From positions 310,001 through 374,000 of the forward strand of contig NZ_JANKBZ010000007.1 of the NCBI RefSeq assembly GCF_024623785.1: a stretch of 64,000 nt of DNA, read 5' to 3'. The DNA comes from Archangium lipolyticum. Its GTDB lineage: Bacteria > Myxococcota > Myxococcia > Myxococcales > Myxococcaceae. This document shows positions 8,301 through 15,920 of the stretch, piece after piece (the stretch's first letter is position 1; every line of letters starts with the position of its first letter). A program made the position numbers and the translations under genes. The notes under the pieces were generated by a model. It was not told the origin of the DNA, made no database searches, and saw only the letters and a program-made list of their open reading frames with translations.

Positions 8301-10082
8301 ATGGTGGGGTTCTCGACGGCGCTGCTCGCGGCCTTGCTCGCGAGCGCGGCGCCTCTGCTTCCGGTGCGCGCGGGCAATGCGCTCACCTTGCCGGCTCAAC
8401 GTCACGCGGTGCGCATCGACACGGAGGAGGGGCGGCCGCCTACCTGGCTGCTCGCCGTCCAGCAGGAGGGGGCTGGAGGGCGGGGCTTGTCCCTCTTCCG
8501 CTCGGAGGACGGGGGACGCACGTTCCGCTTCGCCGCCGCCATCCAGCCGGACGGGAGTCACCACGACCGGGCCGACATGCTCGTGGTGGGCAGGGACGTG
8601 GCACTCGTCTATTCGTGGGAGTCGCCGGGCCTGAAGCCCTCGCGCAAGCACGACGTGTACTTCCAATGGTGGCGCTACCGGCCGGACACCCACGACTGGG
8701 CTCCCCAGCCAGCCGTGCGCGTCTTCGATGCGGATGACTCCACGGCCTACACACGGGCGCTGCTCGCGCGTGACTCTCGAGGCCGGTTGTGGGTGCAGGC
8801 CTTCCGCCTGGACCCGGATGGCGGCTCCACCGCCGTGGTGTCCGTCTCCACCAATGGCGGGGCGAGCTTCCAGCGCCAGTCGAACCTGGGCCGCGTGAAG
8901 CGCCGCGGGGGCGGACGGCTGCTGAGCCTCGGCTCGAAGCTCGTCTTCATCTACGCCATGCACGACGGCTTCGAGCCCACGCGCATGCGCATCCGCGATG
9001 ACGGCGACCCGCTGGACATCTGGAGCTCCGTGCGCAATGCCTTCTCCGATGGCATCTACCACGGGGCCGCGCTGAGCGCGGTCGCGGACGGCCGTGGGGG
9101 CATGCACCTCGTCTACAAGGACGAGACCGAGCGCCTCTACTACCGGCACTTCAACGGAAGCACGTTCGGCTCGCGCACGCTGTTGGAGGACTCGAGGGAC
9201 TGGGCGATGCAGTCCGCGATCACCCGCGTCGGGGACAGGCTGTACGTCTTCTACAACGTCATGCGCGAGCCCAACACGGACTACGAGCTGCACGCCCGGG
9301 TGTGGGAGGGCGGGCGCTTCAGCGAGCCGGTGGTGCTCGACTCGCGTGCGACCTTCAAGGGCTACCTCAACGCCCTGGAGACGTTGCCAGAAGGGACGTC
9401 CGAGGTGCCCTGCTTCTTCGGGGAGTCTTCCGACAGCGTGCCCGCCCGGGTGGCTCGCGTGGCCCTCTCCGTGGAGGGCGCGGGAGGGGAGGGGACAGGT
9501 GGGTCCGAGGAGCCCGAGCCGGCGCCGGAACCCGGACAACTGCTCTTCGGTGACGGCTTCTCGCGCACCTCGTCGGACAGCCTCGGGCGTGACTGGGAGC
9601 TGAGCGGGCTGTGGCTGACGAATGGCCGGTACGCGGTGAGTGACCTCGACCATCCGGACGGGGACGATCTCGCCCTCGCGCTGCCCTCACGCTGTGACGA
9701 CTGCCAGGTGCGGGCGTGGTTGCAGGCCTTCGCCGCGGACGAGGCGGGGGTCGTGCTGCGTGCCCAGGGCGATGCGCGCTACGCGCTCGTGTTCCTGCCG
9801 GACGGGCGCATTCAAATCCGCCGCTACCGGGACGGCCGCTTCACCGTGCTCGGCGAGGCCCGGAGCGGCCAGGCCTCGGCCTGGGAGCCCACGTCACTCT
9901 CCCTGTCCGCGTGGGGCTCGGGTCCGGTGCGGCTCTCCGCCTCGGTGAATGGGCAGGTCCGCCTCTCGGTGACGGACTCGGACGCGGCCGCCATCACTGG
10001 CCCGGGGCTCGCGGGGCTGGCCACGCCCATCGCAGGCGTCTGGTTCGACGACTTCCAGGTGCGCACGGTGGAGTCGCCGTAG
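8301..10082 (+). CDS. secreted BNR/sialidase-like protein with C-terminal lectin-like domain
   Basis: 593 residues. The ATG at 8301 follows GGGAGGG with good spacing; a TTG at 8271 is in frame but would put extra residues before the signal peptide. Residues 1-24 (MVGFSTALLAALLASAAPLL...) are a signal peptide. The next 380 residues contain repeated SxDGGxTF-like elements (RSEDGGRTFRF, VSTNGGASFQR), typical of BNR beta-propellers as in exo-sialidases. After a Gly/Glu/Pro linker near residue 410, the last 180 residues (LLFGDGFSR onward, with GLWLTNGRYAV) look like a concanavalin-like sugar-binding domain. Catalytic sialidase residues were not identified, so it may bind rather than cleave glycans. 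Confidence 0.75.
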   Translation: MVGFSTALLAALLASAAPLLPVRAGNALTLPAQRHAVRIDTEEGRPPTWLLAVQQEGAGGRGLSLFRSEDGGRTFRFAAAIQPDGSHHDRADMLVVGRDVALVYSWESPGLKPSRKHDVYFQWWRYRPDTHDWAPQPAVRVFDADDSTAYTRALLARDSRGRLWVQAFRLDPDGGSTAVVSVSTNGGASFQRQSNLGRVKRRGGGRLLSLGSKLVFIYAMHDGFEPTRMRIRDDGDPLDIWSSVRNAFSDGIYHGAALSAVADGRGGMHLVYKDETERLYYRHFNGSTFGSRTLLEDSRDWAMQSAITRVGDRLYVFYNVMREPNTDYELHARVWEGGRFSEPVVLDSRATFKGYLNALETLPEGTSEVPCFFGESSDSVPARVARVALSVEGAGGEGTGGSEEPEPAPEPGQLLFGDGFSRTSSDSLGRDWELSGLWLTNGRYAVSDLDHPDGDDLALALPSRCDDCQVRAWLQAFAADEAGVVLRAQGDARYALVFLPDGRIQIRRYRDGRFTVLGEARSGQASAWEPTSLSLSAWGSGPVRLSASVNGQVRLSVTDSDAAAITGPGLAGLATPIAGVWFDDFQVRTVESP

Positions 10083-10256
10083 TGGCCCGCGCAAAGTTTC
10101 TCCGCCTTTCCTTCCCCGGACGCAAATCCTGCACTGCGTCAGCAGCTTTTCCGCCCGTCACCTGCCCGTACACCCCTGGCCCGGGAATTGAAGCCCCGGG
10201 TCTCGGCTCAAGGCGAGCCGGCGGTGGACGCGGTGCGAGGAGAAGGGTGTGCGGCC

Positions 10257-10784
10257 ATGAAGCGCGAGGCGGAAGGGACGGTGGGGAGGGGCTCGAACGC
10301 CCGGACCTGGCTGTTCATCACGCTGGGCGCGTGCGTGGGTCTGGCCATCGGCATCGGTGGCTTCACCTTCACCTACGCGAAGGGCTACGCGTACCTCGCC
10401 AACGATCCCGCCGCCTGCGCCAACTGCCACGTCATGCGCGAGCAGTACGAGGGTTGGCAGAAGTCGAGCCACCATGCCGTGGCCACCTGCAATGACTGCC
10501 ACACGCCCCCGGGCCTGGTCGGGAAGTACGCGACCAAGGCATCCAATGGCTTCTGGCACTCGTTCTATTTCACCACCGGCGACTTCCACGAGCCCATCCA
10601 GATCCGCCCCGGCAACCGGGAGGTGACGGAGCGGGCCTGCCGCAAGTGCCACGGCGACCTGGTGGAGCCCCTCGAGGCCTCCCACGGCGCGCCAGAGACC
10701 TCATGCCTTCGCTGCCACAACTCGGTGGGCCACCCGGAAGGGCTCGGCCGGCCGGACGCGAGGGCTCAGGAGACCCGACCATGA
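10257..10784 (+). CDS. nrfH: cytochrome c nitrite reductase small subunit NrfH
   Basis: 175 residues from the ATG at 10257 (GGAGAAGG upstream); a TTG at 10188 is an unlikely longer start. One N-terminal membrane helix (LFITLGACVGLAIGIGGFTF) anchors a tetraheme cytochrome of the NapC/NirT family with four CxxCH sites: CANCH, CNDCH, CRKCH and CLRCH. NrfH oxidises the quinol pool and passes electrons to NrfA on the outer face of the cytoplasmic membrane. The stop overlaps the nrfA start (ATGA, 10781-10784), which confirms a coupled nrfHA unit. Confidence 0.95.
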   Translation: MKREAEGTVGRGSNARTWLFITLGACVGLAIGIGGFTFTYAKGYAYLANDPAACANCHVMREQYEGWQKSSHHAVATCNDCHTPPGLVGKYATKASNGFWHSFYFTTGDFHEPIQIRPGNREVTERACRKCHGDLVEPLEASHGAPETSCLRCHNSVGHPEGLGRPDARAQETRP

Positions 10785-12205
10785 GCAACCCCACGACACA
10801 GCCGGAGCCCTGGCTCCGGAGGTACCGGCTCGTCATCCTCGCGGCGCTCGTCTCGGCCGTGGGCGCGGTGGCGGCCACCGCCCTGCTGGTGAACATCTCC
10901 GAGCGCAAGCAGGAGGCGCGCAACCCCTTCTACCGGGTGGTGGAGCTGGACGACACCATCGAGGACCCGGCCGTCTGGGGGAAGAACTTCCCCCTGCAAT
11001 ACGACGACTACAAGCGCACGGTGGACCAGGTGCGCACGAAGTACGGCGGCAGCGAGGCAGTGCCGCGCACGCCCACCTCGGTGGATCCGCGCTCGGTGGT
11101 GGCCCAGTCGCGCATCGAGGAGGATCCGCGTCTGAAGACGATGTGGGCTGGCTACGCCTTCGCCGTGGACTTCCGCGAGGAGCGCGGTCACGCGTACATG
11201 CTGGACGACCAGACGTTCACGGAGCGCCAGCACGTCACGAAGCAGCCCGGTACGTGCATGCACTGCCACGGCTCGGTCTTCCTGCCCTACAAGAAGCTGG
11301 GAGACGGCGACCTCATCAAGGGCTTCGAGAAGATGAACCAGATGCCCTACGTGGAGGCGCGCAAGCTGGTGGACCACCCGGTGGCGTGCATCGACTGCCA
11401 CGAGCCGAAGACGATGGCGCTCCGGGTGACGCGCCCCGGCTTCATCGAGGGCATGCGCGCGCTCAAGGCGGGCCAGGGCGTTCCCGACTACGACGTCAAC
11501 GCCCAGGCCACGCGCCAGGAGATGCGCTCGTACGTCTGCGGCCAGTGCCACGTCGAGTACTACTTCAAGGGTCCGGAGAAGCGGCTGACGTACCCCTGGG
11601 CCAAGGGCCTGAACATCGATGGCATCATGGCCTACTACGAGGAGAACGGGCACAAGGACTGGGTCCACGCCGAGACGGGCGCCCCGGCGCTCAAGGCCCA
11701 GCACCCCGAGTTCGAGATGTACAACCAGGGCATCCACGCCCGCTCGGGAGTGGCCTGCGCCGACTGCCACATGGCCTACAAGCGTGAGGGCGCGATGAAG
11801 ATCTCCGACCACCACGTGCGCAGCCCGCTGCTCAACATCAGCCGCGCCTGCCAGACGTGCCACAAGTGGTCCGAGGAGGAGCTGAAGGGGCGGGTGGAGA
11901 CCATCCAGGACCGGCACCACAAGCTGCGCAACACGGCGATGGACGCGCTGGTGGACCTCATCCAGGACATCAAGGAGCGCAAGCTGGCTGGTGCTACCGA
12001 CCTCCAGCTGGCCGAGGCCCGTGGCTTCCAGCGCAAGGCCCAGTTCTACCTGGACTTCGTGGAGGCGGAGAACTCCAACGGCTTCCACGCGCCCCAGGAG
12101 GCGGCCCGGATTCTCGGCGACTCCATCAATTTCTCGCGGCTCGGTCAGAACGCCCTGCGCAAGCAGTCCGCGCCGCCGCCGACGGAGGCTCACAAGGCGG
12201 AGTGA
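10781..12205 (+). CDS. nrfA: cytochrome c nitrite reductase catalytic subunit NrfA
   Basis: 474 residues. It is a pentaheme c-type cytochrome that reduces nitrite to ammonium (EC 1.7.2.2) in the periplasm, with electrons from NrfH. An N-terminal helix (VILAALVSAVGAVAATALL) serves as uncleaved anchor or signal. Five heme sites are visible: CMHCH (Cys159-His163), CIDCH, CGQCH, CADCH and CQTCH. The first corresponds to the catalytic heme, which in Escherichia coli has CxxCK; here it is CxxCH, as in some epsilonproteobacterial enzymes. The active-site Tyr is probably in CHVEYYF and the active-site His in QHPEFEM. No nrfBCD genes follow. The next gene is convergent. Confidence 0.95.
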   Translation: MSNPTTQPEPWLRRYRLVILAALVSAVGAVAATALLVNISERKQEARNPFYRVVELDDTIEDPAVWGKNFPLQYDDYKRTVDQVRTKYGGSEAVPRTPTSVDPRSVVAQSRIEEDPRLKTMWAGYAFAVDFREERGHAYMLDDQTFTERQHVTKQPGTCMHCHGSVFLPYKKLGDGDLIKGFEKMNQMPYVEARKLVDHPVACIDCHEPKTMALRVTRPGFIEGMRALKAGQGVPDYDVNAQATRQEMRSYVCGQCHVEYYFKGPEKRLTYPWAKGLNIDGIMAYYEENGHKDWVHAETGAPALKAQHPEFEMYNQGIHARSGVACADCHMAYKREGAMKISDHHVRSPLLNISRACQTCHKWSEEELKGRVETIQDRHHKLRNTAMDALVDLIQDIKERKLAGATDLQLAEARGFQRKAQFYLDFVEAENSNGFHAPQEAARILGDSINFSRLGQNALRKQSAPPPTEAHKAE

Positions 12206-12275
12206 GCGCTCCCCGGCGTTGGATGATGATCACCTACCTGCTCGAGGGCCGCAGGAACTGAGCGGCCGGAGCGGC

Positions 12276-12914
12276 TCAGCCGGTGGCTTGCACGGTGCTG
12301 GCGCCGCGCTCGGCGGCCGTGTGCAGGGCGGGCCAGAAGTGCTCCGCCATGCGCATGTAGCCCACGTCCGAGGGGTGGAAGCCATCGGGCGAGAAGTAAT
12401 CAGGGCTCCGGGGCAGCTCCTCCCGGCTGGGGGTGTGGAGGTCCACGCCGATGAGGCCGTGGCGGGACACCACGCGTGCCACCGCCTCGTTGAAGGACGC
12501 GATGCGCGCCGAGATGAGCTCGATGGGCAGGAAGTGGGTGGCCAGCCGCGCCACGGGCGCGAGGGACATGTCCGGCAGGTTGGCGAGCACCACCGGGGCG
12601 CCCGTGCCCACCAGTCCGCGTGCGAGCTGCTCGAGGTTGGACTCGAACTGGTGGGGCTCCACGCCGCGCCACAGGTCGTTGATGCCCACGGCGAGCGTCA
12701 CCACGTGGGGACGGGCGCGGGTGGCCTTGGGGAGCTGTCCGGAGAGGACGGTGGCGCTGGTGGCCCCGCTCACGGCCAGGTTGAGCAGGCCCACGCCCGC
12801 GCGGACGCGGCGCAGCCGCTGGAAGAGGTGTTCCACGTAGCCCCCATTGCGCGCTCCCACTCCGACGCCGGAGGAGTCGCCCAGGGCTACGTATCTCAGG
12901 GAGAGTGCGCTCAT
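12276..12914 (-). CDS. GDSL/SGNH-family lipase or esterase
   Basis: 212 residues; GGAGAG sits six bases before the ATG at 12914. Block I reads VALGDSSGVG with the nucleophilic Ser, block II has a Gly in NLAVSGAT, block III is GINDLW (Asn), and block V is DGFHPSDVGY with the catalytic Asp and His. This is the full SGNH set. There is no clear signal peptide, so the enzyme is probably cytoplasmic. The substrate is unknown (lysophospholipid, thioester or acetyl-sugar are all known in the family). It is transcribed divergently from the KAS III-like gene. Confidence 0.85.
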   Translation of the reverse strand: MSALSLRYVALGDSSGVGVGARNGGYVEHLFQRLRRVRAGVGLLNLAVSGATSATVLSGQLPKATRARPHVVTLAVGINDLWRGVEPHQFESNLEQLARGLVGTGAPVVLANLPDMSLAPVARLATHFLPIELISARIASFNEAVARVVSRHGLIGVDLHTPSREELPRSPDYFSPDGFHPSDVGYMRMAEHFWPALHTAAERGASTVQATG

Positions 12915-13028
12915 AGGTCGCTCTCCATAGCGGCCAGGAGCCGGCTTCGCAGCGGCGCCCGTCTTCCTCCCCGCCCGGCAGGCGGGAGAGAGACCACATG
13001 AAGGCCGGGGTGTACTCTCTTCGAGGTG

Positions 13029-14000
13029 ATGACGCGTCCTTCGATCTCCTTCCTGGGTTTTGGTGCCGCGCTGCCGGAGCGGGTGCGGAGCAGCGATGAT
13101 CCCCTCTTCGAGCGGACCCGCGAGGCGGCCCGGGCCCAGGGCGTGTCCGAGGCTTCACTCTTCTACGGCAACCGTGAGCACCGCTGCCTGGGGCCGGACG
13201 AGTCGCTGGCCTCGCTGACCGCGAGGGCGGGGCTCGCGGCGCTGGAGGCCTCGGGGGTGCGGAGGGAGCAGGTGGATCGGCTCTACGGCTACGTCTCCGT
13301 GTCCGAGTTCATCTCCCCCAACGCGCTGTACGAGGTGCATCGGGAGATGGGCCTGGGCTCGCACACGCTGGTGGTGCCGGTGCAGTCCGACTTCGCCAAC
13401 TTCGTGATGGGTGCCGTGCTGGCCTGGGAGGCCCTGCTCGCCGGACACTCGGAGCGGGCGCTGGTGGCGGTGGGGGCGGGGTGGACGCGCAACGTGGACT
13501 ACGCGCAGGGCCACGCCTTCGGCATTGGCGATGGGGCGGGCGCGGCCGTGCTCGGGCCCGGGGAGCGGCTCGTCCTGGTGGACTACGCCGCCGACACCTT
13601 CAGCGACGAGTACGGGGCCATGACCATGCGCCCCCGCCCCGAGTCGGGCTTCGACACGCCGGTGTATGGGCTCGAGCCGTCCCGGGGCGTGCGGGCCTTC
13701 CTGAGCTCCGGAATGGATGGGCCGCCGAGGCTCGTCGAGCGGCTGCTGCGCAAGCATGGTCTCACCGGGGAGGACATCACCCTCGTGTCGCACCAGGCCA
13801 CGCGCAAGCTGCTCGACCACTGGAACGAGAGGATCCGCCCGCGCGAGTACCTGCACACGCTCGAGGACCGAGGGAACATGGTGATCGCCTCGATTCCCGT
13901 CACCCTGGCCCGCCACTACCGCGAGCTGCGCACGAAGTACCTCGTCCTCGTCGGCCTGGGCATCGGCGCGCACCAGATGGCCCTGCTGGTGCGCGTGTAG
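13029..14000 (+). CDS. ketoacyl-ACP synthase III-fold protein lacking the catalytic Cys
   Basis: 323 residues from the ATG at 13029 (a GTG at 13026 directly precedes it). The thiolase fold of FabH-type enzymes is recognisable: GIGDGAGAAVLG, a His in SHQATRKLLDHW (His255) and an Asn in GNMVIASIPVTLARHY (Asn283). These are two of the three catalytic residues. Counting back from the conserved glycine-rich segment, the position of the active-site Cys is occupied by Phe122 (QSDFANFVMG). Without Cys it cannot form the usual acyl-enzyme, so it may be a degenerate partner, an acyltransferase of another kind, or use a different nucleophile. No ACP or polyketide gene is nearby. Confidence 0.75.
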   Translation: MTRPSISFLGFGAALPERVRSSDDPLFERTREAARAQGVSEASLFYGNREHRCLGPDESLASLTARAGLAALEASGVRREQVDRLYGYVSVSEFISPNALYEVHREMGLGSHTLVVPVQSDFANFVMGAVLAWEALLAGHSERALVAVGAGWTRNVDYAQGHAFGIGDGAGAAVLGPGERLVLVDYAADTFSDEYGAMTMRPRPESGFDTPVYGLEPSRGVRAFLSSGMDGPPRLVERLLRKHGLTGEDITLVSHQATRKLLDHWNERIRPREYLHTLEDRGNMVIASIPVTLARHYRELRTKYLVLVGLGIGAHQMALLVRV

Positions 14001-14018
14001 GGCGGTGGGCTCGCGGTG

Positions 14019-14552
14019 CTACGGACCGCTGGTGCCGCGCTGCTGCTGGCGCTGCATCCGCTGCTGTCTGCGCTGCTCGCGTTGGGCCTCGCGCTCGGCC
14101 TGCTTCAGCAGCCGCACCATCTTTCCCTCGTTGCGGGCCATGAAGATGGCGAGCCGCGCCCGCTTCTGCGGAGGCAGGTCCTTGGCGAGCACCTGGTACA
14201 TGTCGCGATCCAACGTCGCGAGCTGTATCCGCGCATCGAACACCCGCTGTACGGCCTGCTCCACCTGGGAGTTCGCCGACGCGTCCCCATCCGCCGCCCG
14301 CTTCAACACCCGCGCGGACTCCTGCACCTGCGCCACCAGCGGCCGACGCCGCTCGTCGAACTGGCGCATCGTCTCCGCCATCTTCAGGGCCTGGGCCTCG
14401 TCCAGCTCCAACTCCTCCGCCAGTCCCAGCACCCGCATCATCCGCGCCTTCTTCTCCGCGCGCTCCACCGCGTCACCCTCGTTGGGTGGAGCGGCCAGCG
14501 CCATCACGGGAAGCAGGGAGAGGGTCAGCACCGCCAGTCGAAAGGGCTTCAT
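14019..14552 (-). CDS. periplasmic helical protein, CpxP/Spy-like, in ECF sigma operon
   Basis: 177 residues. Residues 1-21 (MKPFRLAVLTLSLLPVMALA) are a signal peptide. The mature part is almost all helix-forming and highly charged, and ends in a Gln/Arg-rich tail. Its layout resembles small helical periplasmic proteins such as CpxP/Spy, CnrX or LTXXQ proteins that chaperone or sense envelope damage. The family call is inference from composition and context. The ATG shares its A with the stop of the anti-sigma gene (TGATG), so it is coupled to the sigma/anti-sigma pair. Confidence 0.6.
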   Translation of the reverse strand: MKPFRLAVLTLSLLPVMALAAPPNEGDAVERAEKKARMMRVLGLAEELELDEAQALKMAETMRQFDERRRPLVAQVQESARVLKRAADGDASANSQVEQAVQRVFDARIQLATLDRDMYQVLAKDLPPQKRARLAIFMARNEGKMVRLLKQAEREAQREQRRQQRMQRQQQRGTSGP

Positions 14553-15100
14553 CACAGCGAGTCTCCTGGATTGAGGGAGGGCAGGAAATCATCCAGCTCG
14601 GAGTCCAGCGCCTCGTCGCCGGGCTCGGACTCCTCGGGTTGCGTTTCGGTCAGGTCGAGTACCTCGGTCAGCGGATCCGCCAGGGCCCATTCCTCGAGAG
14701 CGGAGCGGGCGTCCTCCGTGAGGCTGTCGGGCAGCTCCACCTCGACGGAGGGTTGTATGGGCACGGCCGTGCGGTGTCGCACCACCGGCCCCAGCACCAG
14801 CAGGACCGCCGCGGCCACCGCCAGCAGGGCCCCAGCGGTTCGCATGCGCGCCGCCTGTTGGACCAGGGTCCTGCGCCAGCGGCTGAGGGTGGTTCGAGGC
14901 AGTGCCTCCAGCGCCGCCTCCTCCCGAGCGGACGGTGGTGGCAACGCGGCCAGGGAGAGCACCTCGCGATGGGCCTCCACCTCTTCCCTGCACGCCGCGC
15001 AGGACTCCAGGTGCGCGAGCACCCGTGCCTCCTCCTCGGGCTCCAGCGCTCCCGCGGCATGGAGGGTGAGTGATTCTTCGTAGTCCCGGCACGTGGCCAT
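14552..15100 (-). CDS. membrane anti-sigma factor with zinc-finger (ZAS) domain
   Basis: 182 residues. The N-terminal 50 residues carry the zinc-binding anti-sigma signature: an early Cys, then HLESCAAC (HxxxCxxC). A single membrane helix lies near residues 92-110 (GALLAVAAAVLLVLGPVV), followed by an acidic, probably periplasmic tail. This is the standard layout of a protein that sequesters its cognate ECF sigma factor at the membrane. Start and stop overlap both neighbours by one base (TGATG), so all three proteins of the operon are made together. Its likely partner is the sigma factor encoded immediately upstream. Confidence 0.88.
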   Translation of the reverse strand: MATCRDYEESLTLHAAGALEPEEEARVLAHLESCAACREEVEAHREVLSLAALPPPSAREEAALEALPRTTLSRWRRTLVQQAARMRTAGALLAVAAAVLLVLGPVVRHRTAVPIQPSVEVELPDSLTEDARSALEEWALADPLTEVLDLTETQPEESEPGDEALDSELDDFLPSLNPGDSL

Positions 15101-15714
15101 CAGTGTCCCTCCTCGGACGTGCCCGCCACCTGCGCCCGCAGGCGCTTCACGGCGTGATGAAAGTTCACCTTCGCGTTCGTCTCGGTGATGCCGAGCGTCT
15201 CGGCGATGTCCCGGAAGCCCAGCCCCGCGTCCACCCGGAGCGTCAGCACCTCGCGCTGGCGGCGGGGCAGGGTGAGCACCGCCGCTCGTACCTGGCGCTC
15301 CCGCTCGCCTCGCTCCAGTGCCTCTTGTGCGGATTCTTCTGGCGCCGTGGGCTCTGGCACCTCGACCAGTGTCATCCGGCGCCAGCGCAGCCCCTGGCGG
15401 GCATGGTTCTTCGCCAGGTTCAGCGCGATGCGGATCAGCCAGGCCCGGAAGGGCGCGGGGCCCGAGGGGCTCCAGCGTGAGAAGACGCGGCGCGAGGCCT
15501 CCAGGGCTCGCAGGAACGCCTGCTGGGAGAGATCCGCCGCGTCCTCGGGCCGGGCCGTGTAGCGCCGCATCAACGTGAAGACGAGGGCCCGATGCCGCTC
15601 CACCAGCGTGCCGAAGGCCGCCTCGTCACCGGCCAGGAAGGCACGGCACAGCGCCTCGTCGCTCGGTTCGGTGTCGGTCTCCGCCACCGCCAGGGATGTC
15701 TCCGCGCCCTTCAC
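15100..15714 (-). CDS. RNA polymerase ECF sigma factor
   Basis: 204 residues from a GTG at 15714. Region 2 is visible as FGTLVERHRALVFTLMRRY with DAADLSQQAFLRAL (the D-AxD/E-TF type core-binding helix). Region 4 contains LPRRQREVLTLRVDAGLGFRDIAETLG, a helix-turn-helix for the -35 element. A linker rich in Glu/Pro joins them and there are no extra domains. It is first in a three-gene operon with a zinc-finger anti-sigma factor and a periplasmic helical protein, so it probably responds to envelope stress. A possible self-regulated promoter lies directly upstream. Confidence 0.93.
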   Translation of the reverse strand: MKGAETSLAVAETDTEPSDEALCRAFLAGDEAAFGTLVERHRALVFTLMRRYTARPEDAADLSQQAFLRALEASRRVFSRWSPSGPAPFRAWLIRIALNLAKNHARQGLRWRRMTLVEVPEPTAPEESAQEALERGERERQVRAAVLTLPRRQREVLTLRVDAGLGFRDIAETLGITETNAKVNFHHAVKRLRAQVAGTSEEGH

Positions 15715-15735
15715 GCCCCTACAAACCCCGGAGCC

Positions 15736-15758
15736 GACGAAAAGTTAAAAGGGGTTTT
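15736..15758 (-). promoter_or_regulatory. candidate ECF-type promoter for the sigma operon
   Basis: Read on the minus strand, an AAC-containing -35-like element (15754-15758, within an A-rich run) is followed after 14 bases by CGTC (15739-15736), the -10 core seen in many ECF promoters. It lies about 22 bases before the sigma start codon. The spacing is one or two bases shorter than usual. This is a weak, pattern-only call. Confidence 0.3.
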
Positions 15759-15920
15759 TCCCTGTGGGTGTCCAGACCTCGGGGTGTTCTGAGGAGTAGT
15801 GGGAGGAGACCTACTTGAAAGGTTAGAAAAAGGTTCGCTTCGTCGGAGCGTTCCGTTATCTTGCACGTGGTGGGCCTGGACGGCTCACGGTGCGCCCAGG
15901 AGGGCGAGGAGGGAGAAACA

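Noticed and set aside
12258-12279. Inverted repeat CTGAGC ... GCTCAG between nrfA and the GDSL gene as a terminator
   Set aside because: The stem is only six bases with a poor interior and no T-run on either strand.
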